From positions 13,922,480 through 13,986,479 of the forward strand of contig NC_136010.1 of NCBI RefSeq assembly GCF_048128805.1: a DNA stretch of 64,000 bases, in the 5' to 3' direction. Below, one piece after another: positions 36,645 to 48,700 of the stretch. Each line of letters begins with the position of its first letter. Positions within the stretch are counted from its first letter, which is position 1. Under the pieces are notes generated by a model. That model was not told the origin of the DNA. It was given only the letters and a program-made list of their open reading frames with translations, and made no database searches. The translations under genes and the position numbers were made by a program. The DNA comes from Centroberyx gerrardi (taxonomy: Eukaryota > Chordata > Actinopteri > Beryciformes > Berycidae).

Positions 36645-37795
36645 AACGCTACTGTTACCGTTTTCCCTTTTCTACCCATGCCTTTGATTGTAGAGATGGT
36701 TTGTAGTTTATGTCAACGATTCCACTGTGTGGTTACTGCAGGGGTGTGAGGGAGGAAAGAAAGACTTTGTTTGGGGCCGTGACAGCTCATTAATAATTGT
36801 GCTGTATATATAGATTGATTGTGGATATAGGAAATTAATTCCAAGCAATTGACCAAGCTGCCAAAGGGCATCTCACTACAAAAATTTACAGTAGTATGTA
36901 TGTAGCTGCAGCTATCTGCCCATAAATCAAACTACTATGAACACGTTAGTGTTATCTTCTGTCTGTGATGACTGTACTGAAATTTTTAAGCCATCAGATT
37001 TATTGAAAAATTCTATATTCTAATAGAATAATGAATTAATAAATCATCCGATTTTCCACTCTTTATCAAGAAGTTAAATGGACAAGAGTGTTTGTGTGAG
37101 AGACTGTGAGAAACAACATGAGAGAGATAATGATAATAATGAATTTCAATTTGTGGGAAAATAGTGTGAAAGATCGGTAAAATAGAGCGATGACAACATG
37201 AAGAATAGAAACCCTAGCACTATGCTTATATAATTATTAGCACACAGAATGTTGTCTTTTTTTCCATTTAGTTTGATTTTGCTGTTTATTTCAGGGATGT
37301 ACATATTTTTTTGTCATTTTTCAGTACCTTATTCAGTGTTTTATAAAATGTGTGCTGTATGCATTGTCAGCAAAAGGCTCTCTTTGTGTTTATATGCAAC
37401 TTGTGTGTGTGTGTGTGCGTGTGTGTGTGTGTCAGTTTTCACATTTTTTCAAAGAACAAGAAATAACATTCCTCTTGGTTACTTGAAACGGCTATTATTA
37501 TTACAGCTTATGTTTTGGTGTAAGAGCTACAGAAGACTGTTCTTCCAAAAAGAAAAAGTAATGAGAGAGGGATGTGGGTTTTGCCAAAAAGATCACAGAA
37601 ATCCATCAAATTTAGTGTGTTGCTTTTTTGTATCACTGTGAGTAAGCAAAAAGTGTCCTCTTTGAATTGATTTTTAAATGTGAATTGATAGTCTTAACTT
37701 TTGTCATTAATATCTGTTGCCATATGATCATTTAACACACAACTCCTGTTTGGTTGAATGCTTATTGTTTTGGGCTTTGTAGTTTTTAGAATAAA
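36645..37795 (+). other. top1: TOP1 3' UTR (inferred)
   Basis: A/T-rich noncoding sequence follows the TAA at 36642-36644. A canonical AATAAA at 37790-37795 would give a 3' UTR of about 1.15 kb. It contains a GT-rich tract at 37401-37432. Confidence 0.55.
37790..37795 (+). terminator. Candidate polyadenylation signal for TOP1
   Basis: AATAAA followed within about 30 nt by a T/GT-rich stretch (ccttgtccttttgtcc, then ttgtgttttt), as expected of a downstream element. Confidence 0.6.
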
Positions 37796-39534
37796 ACATC
37801 AACCTTGTCCTTTTGTCCTTGCTTTGTGTTTTTGTTTTTTTTTCTGCTCTTTATATTTTCTCTTTCAGGGTGAAGGGCCGTCTTATTTAATGAATAATGA
37901 ATTTATGAGTGACATGAACTGTGAACTGTGAGAACAGCAAGACTAAGCATTCAAGTTGTCATGGAAAGCAGGGGAAGCTTGTGTGTGTGTGTGTGTGAGA
38001 AAGAGAGAAAGCTGCTGCCCTAAGTATACAAAGAGAAACATAATCCTGTCAGATAATTAACAGTGAGGGGGGGGGGGGGGGGGGGTGTCGCAATCCAATT
38101 CTCAATGATCTGATTGACTTTAGTGGGGTTATGTGTTTTTAGTACTGCATTGAAGATGTGAACAGGGCAGTAGGCTAAATAGGACAGAATATATGTGGTA
38201 AAAAAAAATAAAAAAAATGAGGGCGCTTGTGGTCCGGTGCAGACAGGTGTGTCATGTGTGGTGATGAATGTCTTGTGGTGCAGCTACTTGACAGTTTGTC
38301 ATACTTTGCAGTTCTTGGTTTGGGCTGGAGTGGGAAGCGACATAATGTAGTATATTCATTGTGTAGTATAGGCCTATTGACTGAATATGGACCGCTGTGC
38401 TTGAAAAGTCTTGTACAGAAACATTATCATATTGTTATAGACTGTTAAAGACTATATACTTTACACTTTTTTAAAATGGCCACCAAGGCTACTGGACATT
38501 TTAACTAATTACGCTCCCATGTGCAAAATAATCTGTTTCTGTATATTTAACATGTAATGTGTTGACATACTGTATATGGAAACCACATAAATATGTGGAT
38601 ACATGTACAATATATGGACAACATGTATGTCATTATTACAAAAATTGCCACTTTGACAATTGATAAAGTAAATTTGACATGGAATATAGTTAAATGTATC
38701 TTTTCCCAGGATATATTATCCAAAAGTATTTTGAAACAAGCTTATCTCAGGATACATTATACATAAATATATTTTGAAATATACGTCAGACTATATATTT
38801 GGTCCTATATGGCAATATGTATTATTATTTTTTTGCCTATGAGGAAGGATGCAACTATTGACTACCATTGCTGGACTTGTAGGCTAATCCAAAACAGTAA
38901 TTCGCTACTTACTATTATTATTTATTCAATTTCATCCCCATTTCATTACTTGTTACTTATTTAAAAATTAATGTCATGACATTACTTTCCTAATTTCTCT
39001 GTGGGAGCAGTAGCCTAATTCACCTTTCCAGTGATCTTCTATTAATGATCAGGGTCACCAAACAGTGTTAATGTCTCATGGTCTTGCCAGAATATGCTCG
39101 ATAAAATCAAAGTAGTTTTTTTCCCTGCCATTTCCCATCTAAACTACTTAAGTGTGAGAGGACTAATTGTAACAAAAACAATTCGGGGAACGGGGGGTTT
39201 GACATAATTCGTTTTTGGATAAATCAACGTCATATTTAGTGGGGGTGAGAACAAAAGTAACGACTTAGGTTTTGATTGGTAAGTGGCACATTGTAATTCA
39301 TTACACTGTTCGTTACAGGGGAAAGTAATTACAGATGTACGTGTTACCCCCCAACACTGCTGACTAGAAAGGAGCGTAGCCTGATCAACAGGAGCAATTA
39401 TCCACGGCTGGTCACATCGAGGAAACAGCTAATTATGAGTTTAGGAGGGTAAAGCAGCATCTTTGCGGAGCTGCTGTGTCTTTAAGAGGCCGATCTAACC
39501 AGCGCTTTGTTGTACATGAGGGCTCGGAGAGGGA
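37796..39534. other. TOP1-PLCG1 intergenic region
   Basis: No gene seen. It holds a GT tract (37981-38000), a 19-nt poly-G (38067-38085) and A/T-rich sequence with repeated ATATATTTTGAAA-like words near 38690-38820. The rest is unremarkable. Confidence 0.5.
38067..38085 (+). repeat. Poly-G run of 19
   Basis: Nineteen consecutive Gs flanked by cagtga and tgtcg, about 280 bp after the likely TOP1 polyadenylation signal. Assemblies often miscount such runs. Confidence 0.85.
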
Positions 39535-39606
39535 GCTGCGTCAAGCTAGCCAGAGATACTCAGAGCGATACCGGAAGTAATGCGTTTTTGCCTTCAAAAT
39601 AAGAGC
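39535..39606 (-). promoter_or_regulatory. Copy C of the repeated promoter-like module (inverted)
   Basis: On the minus strand it reads CTTATTTTGAAGG, then ACTTCCGG (an ETS core in the opposite orientation to copies A and B), then CTCTGGCTAGCTTGACG and a terminal CAGCTC. The spacing between the outer words is about 8 nt longer than in copies A and B. No gene is known to start on the minus strand here. Confidence 0.45.
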
Positions 39607-39649
39607 GTAAAAAGTGATTCATTTTTAAAAGAGTTGAGTCATTAGTGAG

Positions 39650-40620
39650 TATTGGGGTGTACAGCGCTTTAAAAGAGGTCTGATAGTCACCATTTTTAAA
39701 TACAAGTTTTCAAAGCAACGTGATGCACCTGACAGAGTACCAAAAAGGCCAAATAGTTGGTGAATATATGTCAAAAACAGGCAAACTGAGTGAAGAACAA
39801 AGAGAACCAGTGGTTGCAAGTTGAAGCCCATCATCAGATAGACGGACACTTAACAGGATACAAAATCATGACCTCAGAAATGATCACAGAATTGAATCAA
39901 CACCTCTGTAGTCTCAACAAAAACTGGTATTTATGGCAGGGCTGCCATTTAGAAACCAATTGTATCCATGGCCAATGCATAATGTCGCATAACCTGGTGT
40001 AAGGAGCACAAAACCTGGACACAGAACAATGGAATAAAGCAATATGGTCTGATAAGTTGTGTTTCATTCATTTTCCCACATCTGGATGGGTTTATGTTTG
40101 GATAAAGCCAAAGGATGCCTTCAACCCACAATGTATGTGTCAACTGTTCATGGTGGTGGATTTGTAATGGGACAGGCAGTCATTTTGTCTGAGTCATTAG
40201 GTCTGATGATGGCTCTATAACAGCGAAGCAATATGAAGCCATTTTGTGCAGGCGTCACCCTATGGTGCCAACACCATTCCCTCATGATGTTCCCATATTC
40301 CAAGATGATAATTCCCCCATACACACAAAACACTAAATAAATCCAAGAGTGATTTTACACCAGGATGATGTCTAAACTTTTCATGGCCTCCACAATCACC
40401 AGACCAAAAACATGATTGAACCTTTAAAGGAAGTAGTTTTCCATTTCCTTCATCCTCCAAAGAGCTGGAGGTTTTCCTTCTGGGACAATGGGACAATATC
40501 CCACTACACACAATTCAGGACTTGTACAGCAGCTCATTATTATGTACTTGATATTCATACTTTGTTAGGTGTTTCTGTTATTATGTCCACCACCTATATT
40601 GTATATTTTCACTAGTAGCC
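39650..40620 (+). mobile_element. Dead Tc1/mariner-like transposon
   Basis: From 39723 the + strand reads MHLTEYQKGQIVGEY, a Tc1/mariner transposase N-terminus. Further blocks follow in shifting frames: a DGFM(F)G/VYVW-type region near 40085-40110, an HGGG motif near 40150, a QDDNSPIHT block near 40305, and PSPDQ/NPIE-like text near 40395. Many stops and frameshifts break it, so it cannot encode a transposase. Its own terminal repeats are not recognisable; the end near 40568 has the ggtgtttctgttatt wording typical of such elements. Confidence 0.8.
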
Positions 40621-40655
40621 TCAAAACACTGTATGCAACACGTTCATCAATACGG

Positions 40656-40721
40656 CTTTTATTCTGAAGATTCCAACCGGATATTCTTTTATTTACTCTG
40701 GCTAGCTTGACAGTGGTGCTC
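40656..40721 (+). promoter_or_regulatory. Copy B of the repeated promoter-like module, at PLCG1 5' end
   Basis: CTTTTATTCTGAAG, AACCGGATATTCTTTT and CTCTGGCTAGCTTGACA occur in the same order and spacing as at 11007-11072. It lies immediately upstream of the inferred noncoding PLCG1 first exon and points in its direction, so it may be core promoter. Function is inferred. Confidence 0.5.
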
Positions 40722-41038
40722 GGATGGGGGGAAGGGCCTGGGCTGGTTTTGAGACCAGACAAACTTGCGTAGTCTACACGGCTCTCTCTGTCTGTCTCTC
40801 TATGGACGACTGGAGGGGAGAAGAGGAAACGGGGATCATTCTCGTCGGGACCGGAGCGCATTTCCAGGGCCCAGCGATGATTTAATCACGGAAAACAGCG
40901 GGGAAGGAGAAGGAGAAAGACGACGGCAGAGAGGAGAGAGGACCAGTCGGGCCGTTGGAGATGTGCGGTCGGCCGAGATTGCGGCGGTTACAGCAGCCCT
41001 GCGACGTGTTGTTTTCCAGTTGATTTTTCCTCCACACG
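40722..41038 (+). other. plcg1: PLCG1 noncoding first exon (inferred)
   Basis: GC-richer sequence ending at a strong donor (ACACG|gtaagccg, 41039). It joins the acceptor ctcctgtag at 42312-42320, giving a 5' UTR continuation 42321-42391 before the ATG. The transcription start is not determined. A short upstream ORF (40802-40885, 27 codons plus stop) lies inside. Confidence 0.55.
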
Positions 41039-41559
41039 GTAAGCCGAAAGCGGGGGTAACGCTCGGGAAAGAAAAGGGTAAAAAAAAGAACCGCTGCTAC
41101 CTGGGCTTTGTCAGGGGTGAAAACCAGCCATGATACTTCCCTCGGCCCAGCGAAATGCTTGGATATACCAGCCCTGTTTCCACGCTGTGAAAATAGCCAG
41201 ACGTTTCTTGTTACACTGTGTATCCCACTCTGCTACCATTCGCCACCAGTTGTATTCCCAATAATGGGATGTCTCTTCCATCCAGAGGAAACTTTATAGC
41301 TTGTCCACTGGGATGGATTGCAGCAGATTACAGGCCTGTTGGTAGTTAGACGGGGGTTTAAAATCAGTCAAATCCCGATTAAAGGGTCCCCGCCGCCGGA
41401 TTAGAGGTAAAAACCTGTGGATTTTTAATGCTGGAGAGAAAAGTTATCTGGTGTGATTAGCTTTATAAACATGTTTCTCCCCCCCCTCCTTTGCGAGAGT
41501 CGCTATCTCTTTTGAGGTTGCAGCTGTCATTTCTGTGAGCACATCAAAGTCAAAGAAAA

Positions 41560-42190
41560 ATCACTACAATATTCCTGTTGGGATTTTATAGTGGCAATGG
41601 TACCCAATGGTGATTTTAGTGTGACCTTGTACTTTATGGTATATTCTCTCCTATAGTGTTCCTATAATATTCCTATTTTATGTTAGTGTTTGTATAGTGT
41701 CCTTCTAAAATGTATTACAGCATTACTGTAGTTCTGTAGTAAGGGCATCTGTGTAAAATAGCCCAAACACTAAACTTTACTAAATTACTAAACCACAGCT
41801 AATAGTGCAGCATGCATGCAAGGATTTTGGCAAATGTAAATTCATAAATGGACAGACATCCAGGCCTTCAGGTAATTCCCATACAACAACAGAAGATATT
41901 TCACATATACTTCTAAATATGTTCAGGGATATGTTTCAGAATATACAAAAATGGTCTAAAAAGTGTATTTATATACATGAAAATGACATTCATTCAAAAT
42001 ATATTCTGAACACTGGAATTGCATTTTCCTCCTATGGGCTGTTGACAACATATCTGCAAATATATCCAAATATTTACTTTGGCCTCTCAGAATGTATTTT
42101 GAATGAATGTCATCTACATGTACAAATATATTTTTTTTTTGCCAGTTGGTGTGTGTGTTTTTTTAAACATATCTGTAACCATATTCTGAG
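41560..42190. repeat. Dispersed repeat cluster with a palindrome, PLCG1 intron 1
   Basis: 41560-41700 carries the reverse complement of the AGGAATATTGTAGTGATTTT word seen at 545-655 and 25355-25480. 41897-41938 nearly repeats 1045-1084. 41972-42004 and 42086-42118 form an inverted repeat (atgacattcattcaaaata / tattttgaatgaatgtcat). The set looks like one or two degraded MITE-type elements. Confidence 0.45.
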
Positions 42191-42391
42191 GTATTTGAGT
42201 CACTGACTCTGACAGTGTCAACTTTTCACTGCGGTAAAATGTGTGTACAGGACTGACACAACAGAAGTCTCCAGGGAATTGTTGTTTCATGGGTTTTCCC
42301 CCCCTCCGCTCCTCCTGTAGGTATCCCTGTCTAGGCCTGGACTGAGCAGATTGTTCTGAAAGGAAAAGGATAACAAACGGGGGAAGTGAAC

Positions 42392-42611
42392 ATGGCTGGG
42401 ACCTCGAGCTTCTTTTCCAACGGACCTGTTCCGTGGATGGAGAACGACACGGAGATGAACCAGCTCTACAGAGATCTGGAGCTGGGGACAGTACTGACGC
42501 TGTTTTATTCTAAGAAGTCCCAGCGGCCGGAGAGAAGGACATTTCAAGTCAAGCTGGAGACCAGGACAATTATCTGGACGCGGGGCACGGATAAAATAGA
42601 GGGAGAGAGTG

Positions 42612-42665
<54 letters not shown>

Positions 42666-45600
42666 GCATACAGATGCACACGAAACAGGTTCTAATATGA
42701 AGGTACACATGCCAAAACAGGTCTGTTTACATACACTCATAAATAGAAACATGAAAACTACAAAGTGGTCTCTGGCGCCTGAGTGGCTCACAACAGACTT
42801 AGCAATTGTACATGACCTGAAGGAATTTTAAACAGTGGGTGAGTAATGTACTGTAGGGTGTATATGAAGATTCATTTTGGAAAAACATAAAAGTAACTTC
42901 CTGAAGTTTACCATCCAGTCTCACTAAAATATAGAAGGTCTGGCTTGTTAGTGTATTGTCATTTTGTCAAGTAAGGACTTGACTCGCCTACTATCCTCAA
43001 TTTGTGCCCCACTGGCCTAGCATTGAATCCTGCCAGAGCTTTCTTTCCCGTTGTCCCCATTTACATTTTCACTGTCTGAGTAAATAATAAAAAAAAAAAG
43101 GTGAAGGTTAGTGGACTGCCCACTCTCTTAAAAAAAGTATACTACCATTATTTGTCTTAATTTTGTGGCATTGTATTCATTTTGTAAGAGCAGAGGTAAC
43201 TTTTTTCCAAATGCTCGAAATCAAATTTTGGAACAAGACGCTTCACATTGTAACGCTGCTTTAGGAACGACTATGTTCTCCAGAAGTAGGGACAACACAT
43301 TGCGCACAGAAATCAAGGGCAGACGATAAGAAGAAAGTTCCATTTATGAAAGTCGGATGTGGCTCTGACAGGAGCTTGCTGTAGGTTCACAGCAAGGCTT
43401 ACAATCAGGTTAGTCTCCAACAAAACAGTGTGTCTAAGTGAGGACACACAGGCCTTCAGTGAGTCGTTTATTCGTCTGTCTCCTGGGTAGCAGGATGCCT
43501 TGTGCACAGCTGCACTCTGCTCCGGATGCAGCAAGAGGAGCAAGAAAAAAAAAAAAAAGACTGTAGGCTTGTGTTTTTTTTCTTTACTGAGTATCATCTT
43601 CTCTGCCATGAAGGGTTTCATACACACATGAGCTCATAGCTGCCATTTGATACTTCTGGGGAGGCGATATCGGCCTAGACGGCTCATTAATGTACAGAAA
43701 TAGAATATGAGGGTTTTTACTGGAAGTGTGTGATCATTTGGGAACGATTTGGCCATCGTATTTACCCCGTATCAATGACACTGCCAGAATTATGTCCATT
43801 TAACCATAGAAATGGTGCTCTAGTTTGTTGCTAAATATATAATGCTGAGAAGCGTACCTGTTTGGCCCTTGATCGAAGCGTGTTTCGCACATTTTCTTTC
43901 CTAGATTGATTTCACTTGAGGGAGAATCTTATTTAATGATCTCATGCTCGGGATAATTTATAGAAAAGTGCTTGTTCTAGTTGGCCTATCCTGCCAGTCA
44001 CAAACCAGATAATTAGCAGCAGATATTAATTATTGCTCACATAGCCTATACTATATATCATAGTACTATGTATTAAGATCTAGGTTAAGTTGTTGTCCAG
44101 CTTAGCGTACAGTAGCAGGGTGCAGCCTACTAAATTTTGGCGGTAATCTACTAGTTAGAATTGTAGGCAGGGCATGACATGAACCTAAATTAAAAATTGC
44201 CATTATAATCCTGGCAAACTGACATTTCTGCATTCATAGTCCTTTTCAAGTGACAATATGGACCCAAAAGGCTAGATTAGTTTGTACGTTTATAATCTTT
44301 TTATAGACTGTTCTGATACAGCACACTGTTGAGAAACATCTGATGTAAAACTGTATTGGAGTAACTACTCGCATATGCGCTATAAATTTGCAGCCACTTC
44401 AGTATCACCCTTTTCGTGATTCATCTTTAGAACTTCTGCTTGTGCAGGTTATGTTGGATAACTGAGCGATAAAACATGAATCAGAGGATCATGTTTGTGT
44501 GACACATCGTTTTGCTACTTCTCATCATTACAGAGCAACTTGTTGTAGTTCACCAAAGTGAGATAACTTAACTGACCTCATTCCTGATACTGTAATGAAG
44601 GAGGCAATTTGGGATTTTTTTTATGAATGAACTTCCTTGTGTGTTTTGATACACTCAGGCTATGATCTGATTTTGGTGCTCTAATAGCGGAGCCTCCCTT
44701 CCTGGTCTGGGAGCTCGCCACAGTGTCGGTGAACTCTCGGCTCAGGTGTTAACAAGCCTTGCTCTGAAGCACTACAGCAGTGGTCTCCAGTCCTGGTCCA
44801 AGGAGACCCAAGAGTTTGCAGGTTTTCATTCCAACCAAACACTACACCAGCTGATTTCACTTACTAAACTTCAACCAGAGAGGGGGAACTAATCGGTGAA
44901 ATCAGCTGGGCTATAGACTATGGACCGCTGCACGAAAGTATTTGGCAGAATATTGCAGAAAAGCAAGATGGAGCGACACCACTTATTAGATCCTTTACAG
45001 TCCTTTACAGTGTTACACCACAAACATGTGTAATGTATCTGCTTTAATAGGCTCAAATGCAACAGATATAAACACCCATGATGATTAGTATTTTACATGT
45101 GCATGGATGTGCGTTTGTGTAGATGCATCTCATTCTGTCTTTGCGACACGGCTTTTCTGCCAACCAGTCAATCAGTGCTCAAATCCACATTCTCAAGTCA
45201 CACTCGGTGCTCCCTTCGGCCTCCGCTCCGCTCACACAGTGCTTTCTTTGCAAAATGAACGAAACCAGTTAGTTAATGCACAACTGTGACACCTGTGTCT
45301 TAACTTCAAATGAACTTTGACTCAGCCAGGGACTGAGGTGTAGTAAACTTTGTGTGCTGGGGATTAGATTTGTTCTTGTTTAGCTGTGTGTGATGTGTGA
45401 ATGTGCAAACATGTCTCCCCACATTTAAGTAAGATGCTGTGTCTGCATGTTGTCAAAGTCACCAATTGCATCATGGAAATCTCTCTAGAAATGAAACTTG
45501 TAGCCTAAACACTGGAGAAGAAATATTCAGTCAGGCCTATATTTTTGGTTTGTTTGTTAATTTTCTTTTCGGTAGTGGTTGTAAATGTGGTTGGGCTTGT

Positions 45601-45674
45601 GTGACGTGGTGATACCTGTACACCTCTGTGGAAACTGTCATCATTCTGACTTGCTTTTTCCATACCTCCTGCAA

Positions 45675-45720
<46 letters not shown>

Positions 45721-48700
45721 CTCTCTCTTCAAACTTCTGATGTCATTTCCAGCTAGCACACCGCTCGTATTTCTGTCACAGACTTGACTGTCAATCCAGT
45801 ATATTTATGAGAAAAATGTCAACAAATTAGTGCCATGTAAACCAGCAGGCGCCAACAGGTTACACAATCAGCATCTGCTCTCAGATTTTTGGTTCAACAT
45901 GAAAACTTCTCTGTAAGGATTGTGTCCTCATTGGAAAATAACCGCAGCTCCATGTGGGACTCGCTCCATTTGCGGTGTGCTGAAAAGGGGAACAATGTCC
46001 ATATAGCTGGATGACAGTTATTTGTCAAGGGGAAAGTCCTCAGCTCAGCTTTATGGTACGTGACATCAACGGAGCTGATAGGGATCAGCGGAGGGCTGAG
46101 GTGGAAGTGCACACTGAAACTGTCACGCTTACAACTCCGCAATTACTTGAAAAGATTTTAAAAAATCGCAATATGAGCTACTTCAGTTTCCAAATCTCAT
46201 GAGGCTGCAATTATTTGATCAGAATGGTGGGTGCTCAAAATCGACTCCTCAACATGGTATTCTGCTGCTGAGCCTGGTTTCTGGCTTATAAAAGTTAAAA
46301 GGATGAAAAATCGTGTTTGACCCCACTCACCCTGCTCGCCACCTTGTCCAGCTGCTGCCTGCTGGGAGACGCTACAGATCCCTGCCCACCCAAACATCCC
46401 GCTTCAAAAACAGCCTTTTCCCTACTGTAATAACGTACGTTGAATTCCTCGCACTGATCCCAAGCTAGTTATGTCTTGCACTCACTGCACTTTGTCTGTT
46501 AATGTGTTCTGTGAAATGTGGTGTAACTTATTCAATGTGCGTATAATGTGACATATATTGCGTGCTGCTGCGTCCAGTGTGTTGATGTTGGTTTCTTGTG
46601 TTGATGCCTGGAACTGTGCTGAATGCTGTGAGCCTTGGTTGTGTGCTCATTAAACTACCTTAGATATGCCTTAGAAATCAAGTTGCACGTTGTAAAAAAA
46701 CAACAACAAAACAGCAAACTTTCGTGTATACAAATGTGGCAAATATTAAGCAACAACATCTCAGTTTTTTATTATGACTGTATCTTGTTGGCCTAAAAAT
46801 GGCCGAAAATATTGAAAAAAAATCTATCTATACACTGTATTGCAATTTATATTCCAATTGCAATATCCAGCAAAATAACTGCATTATGATTATTTGTGAA
46901 TATTGTGCAGCCGTAGTAATGCTTCATCTGCAACACACCACTGATGGCCTCTGACTCCAGGTTATATTGCATACAATTAATTTAAGATCCTGTGATGAAG
47001 CATAATAAGTTGCACTGAGTGAGGAGTGGCAAAATGGTGTGGAAGGGAGGATAGAGTGGGCCAGAGCGATGGAGGAAGTGTGGGAGTGTGTAGCAGGATG
47101 CCTCCTCTCCTCTCCTTTGGTAAGGTTACACCTCTGGCTATCTCTTATTTCCTGCATCTGTCCAAGGCAGACTCCAAATATTTTGACTCAAATGACTGAA
47201 AGTGTTGTCTAACAAATCAGCCTGTCGAAAGCCGCTTCGCTGCGGCGGAAGTCTCCCGCTCCGTCTGCAGAGTAAAGTAAACTGAGATATGATGTATGAT
47301 TAGAAGGGCTCGTCTTTTCACTGAGATTCTTGGTGAGGAAAAAAAATATGAGAAGTTATGAGAAGAACATTCACATGCTCACCTATTCACAGGCACAGAT
47401 GTGGTGTGTAGGCGACAGAGAAGCACAGGATGTGTGGTTCGGGGGCAGGAAGAGGAGCAGGAGCTGAGCAGTGTGTGTGTGTGTGTGTTTGTGTGTGTGT
47501 TCAGCAGGAGAGTCCCTACATCTTGAACTGCTGCTCATACGATAGGAACCCATTCATCTGTACATTGCAGCCTACGCATTCCATAAAGTTTCTGACTGCC
47601 CCTTACTGGGGCCAAGAGAATATTATACTGTATTCAATTCAGTCCGTATTCAATTATATCATCTCTAAAGCTAAATGATATGGCAGACTTGTACTGAAGC
47701 CTATCCTGTGCTTTTCAGTCAGTTCAGATAAGGGAAATCAGAAGATCTGTATCATATGGGCTACAAACTTGCGCACGATCGGTCGAGTCACTTCAGGGTT
47801 ATAATTAGTATATCAGTGTGCTATAAAAGTTGTACTTTTTGTTCCAAGTCTTATGCCATTTGAGATTTATCTTCATGAATCATTTTACAAGCAAGCATAC
47901 TAAAAGTCACCCCACACACACACACACAAATAAATACACTACTTCTGTGGTGAGTGTGTGGATTCTGTTTTAGTAGGATTTGGCGTGGCGTCAACATAGT
48001 CAGGTCCTTGCTCTCACTCAGACAGACTAAATCAGTCCCATCACAGCCAGATTCCAGATTTACCCCCTTTCTCAGATTAGTAATTGGTGGTTTTAGTTGT
48101 AGTCAGTGGTGAAATACAAACTGAAGATATCTCGGTATCGCCGGTAGACTTGATCACAACTTGAAATCCATATTGAACTATATCTGTGTACTCTAAGTCT
48201 CAGGTTAAAGCGTGCATGTGTGGCTTGAGGTCATGGTCTCAGCCTCGCTGAAATGCTTTCTGTGGTCAGAGGGCTTGAAACGTTGCGTACGTGCAGTAGG
48301 TCTGGGTCTGTGAACTATAAGATCATTGTTTGTGTGATGCCATGACAGAGAATGCACCTTCCTGAAATATTGAACATCAATATCTCACACAATCCCGCAA
48401 TCCAAGACACTGTGATTTTACAATGCTGGGCTGTGCTGGACATCTTTTAATGTGCTGGGAAATGCTGCCTCTATTTGGCTAACTGTTGTGTGTGTGTGTC
48501 TATCTCTGCAGTCGACATTAGAGAGATCAAGGAGATCCGTTCTGGACAGAAGTCACGGGACTTTGAGCGCTATGTGGAAGACTCGGCGGCACGGCTAGAC
48601 CAGGCTCACTGCTTTGTCATCCTACATGGCACGGAGTTTCGCCTTAAAGCACTCAGCCTAGCCGGTACGCACAAACACACAAACACAAGCACAGGCTTAC

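Larger units (their letters stand above)
42609..48511 (+). other. PLCG1 intron 2 (5.9 kb)
   Basis: The largest intron of the gene. It starts with a (CA)n tract at the donor (42615-42661). It also contains a repeat at 44776-44912, a (CA)n tract at 45676-45718, a LINE fragment at 46300-46650, a MITE-like end near 46800-46920 (gaatattgtgcagccgtag) and a GT tract at 47471-47500. No coding exon is seen. Confidence 0.6.

Noticed and set aside
40765..41133. 122-codon + strand ORF at the PLCG1 5' end
   Set aside because: It starts from a non-ATG codon and runs through the splice donor at 41039. It has no family similarity; the region is better read as a 5' UTR exon.
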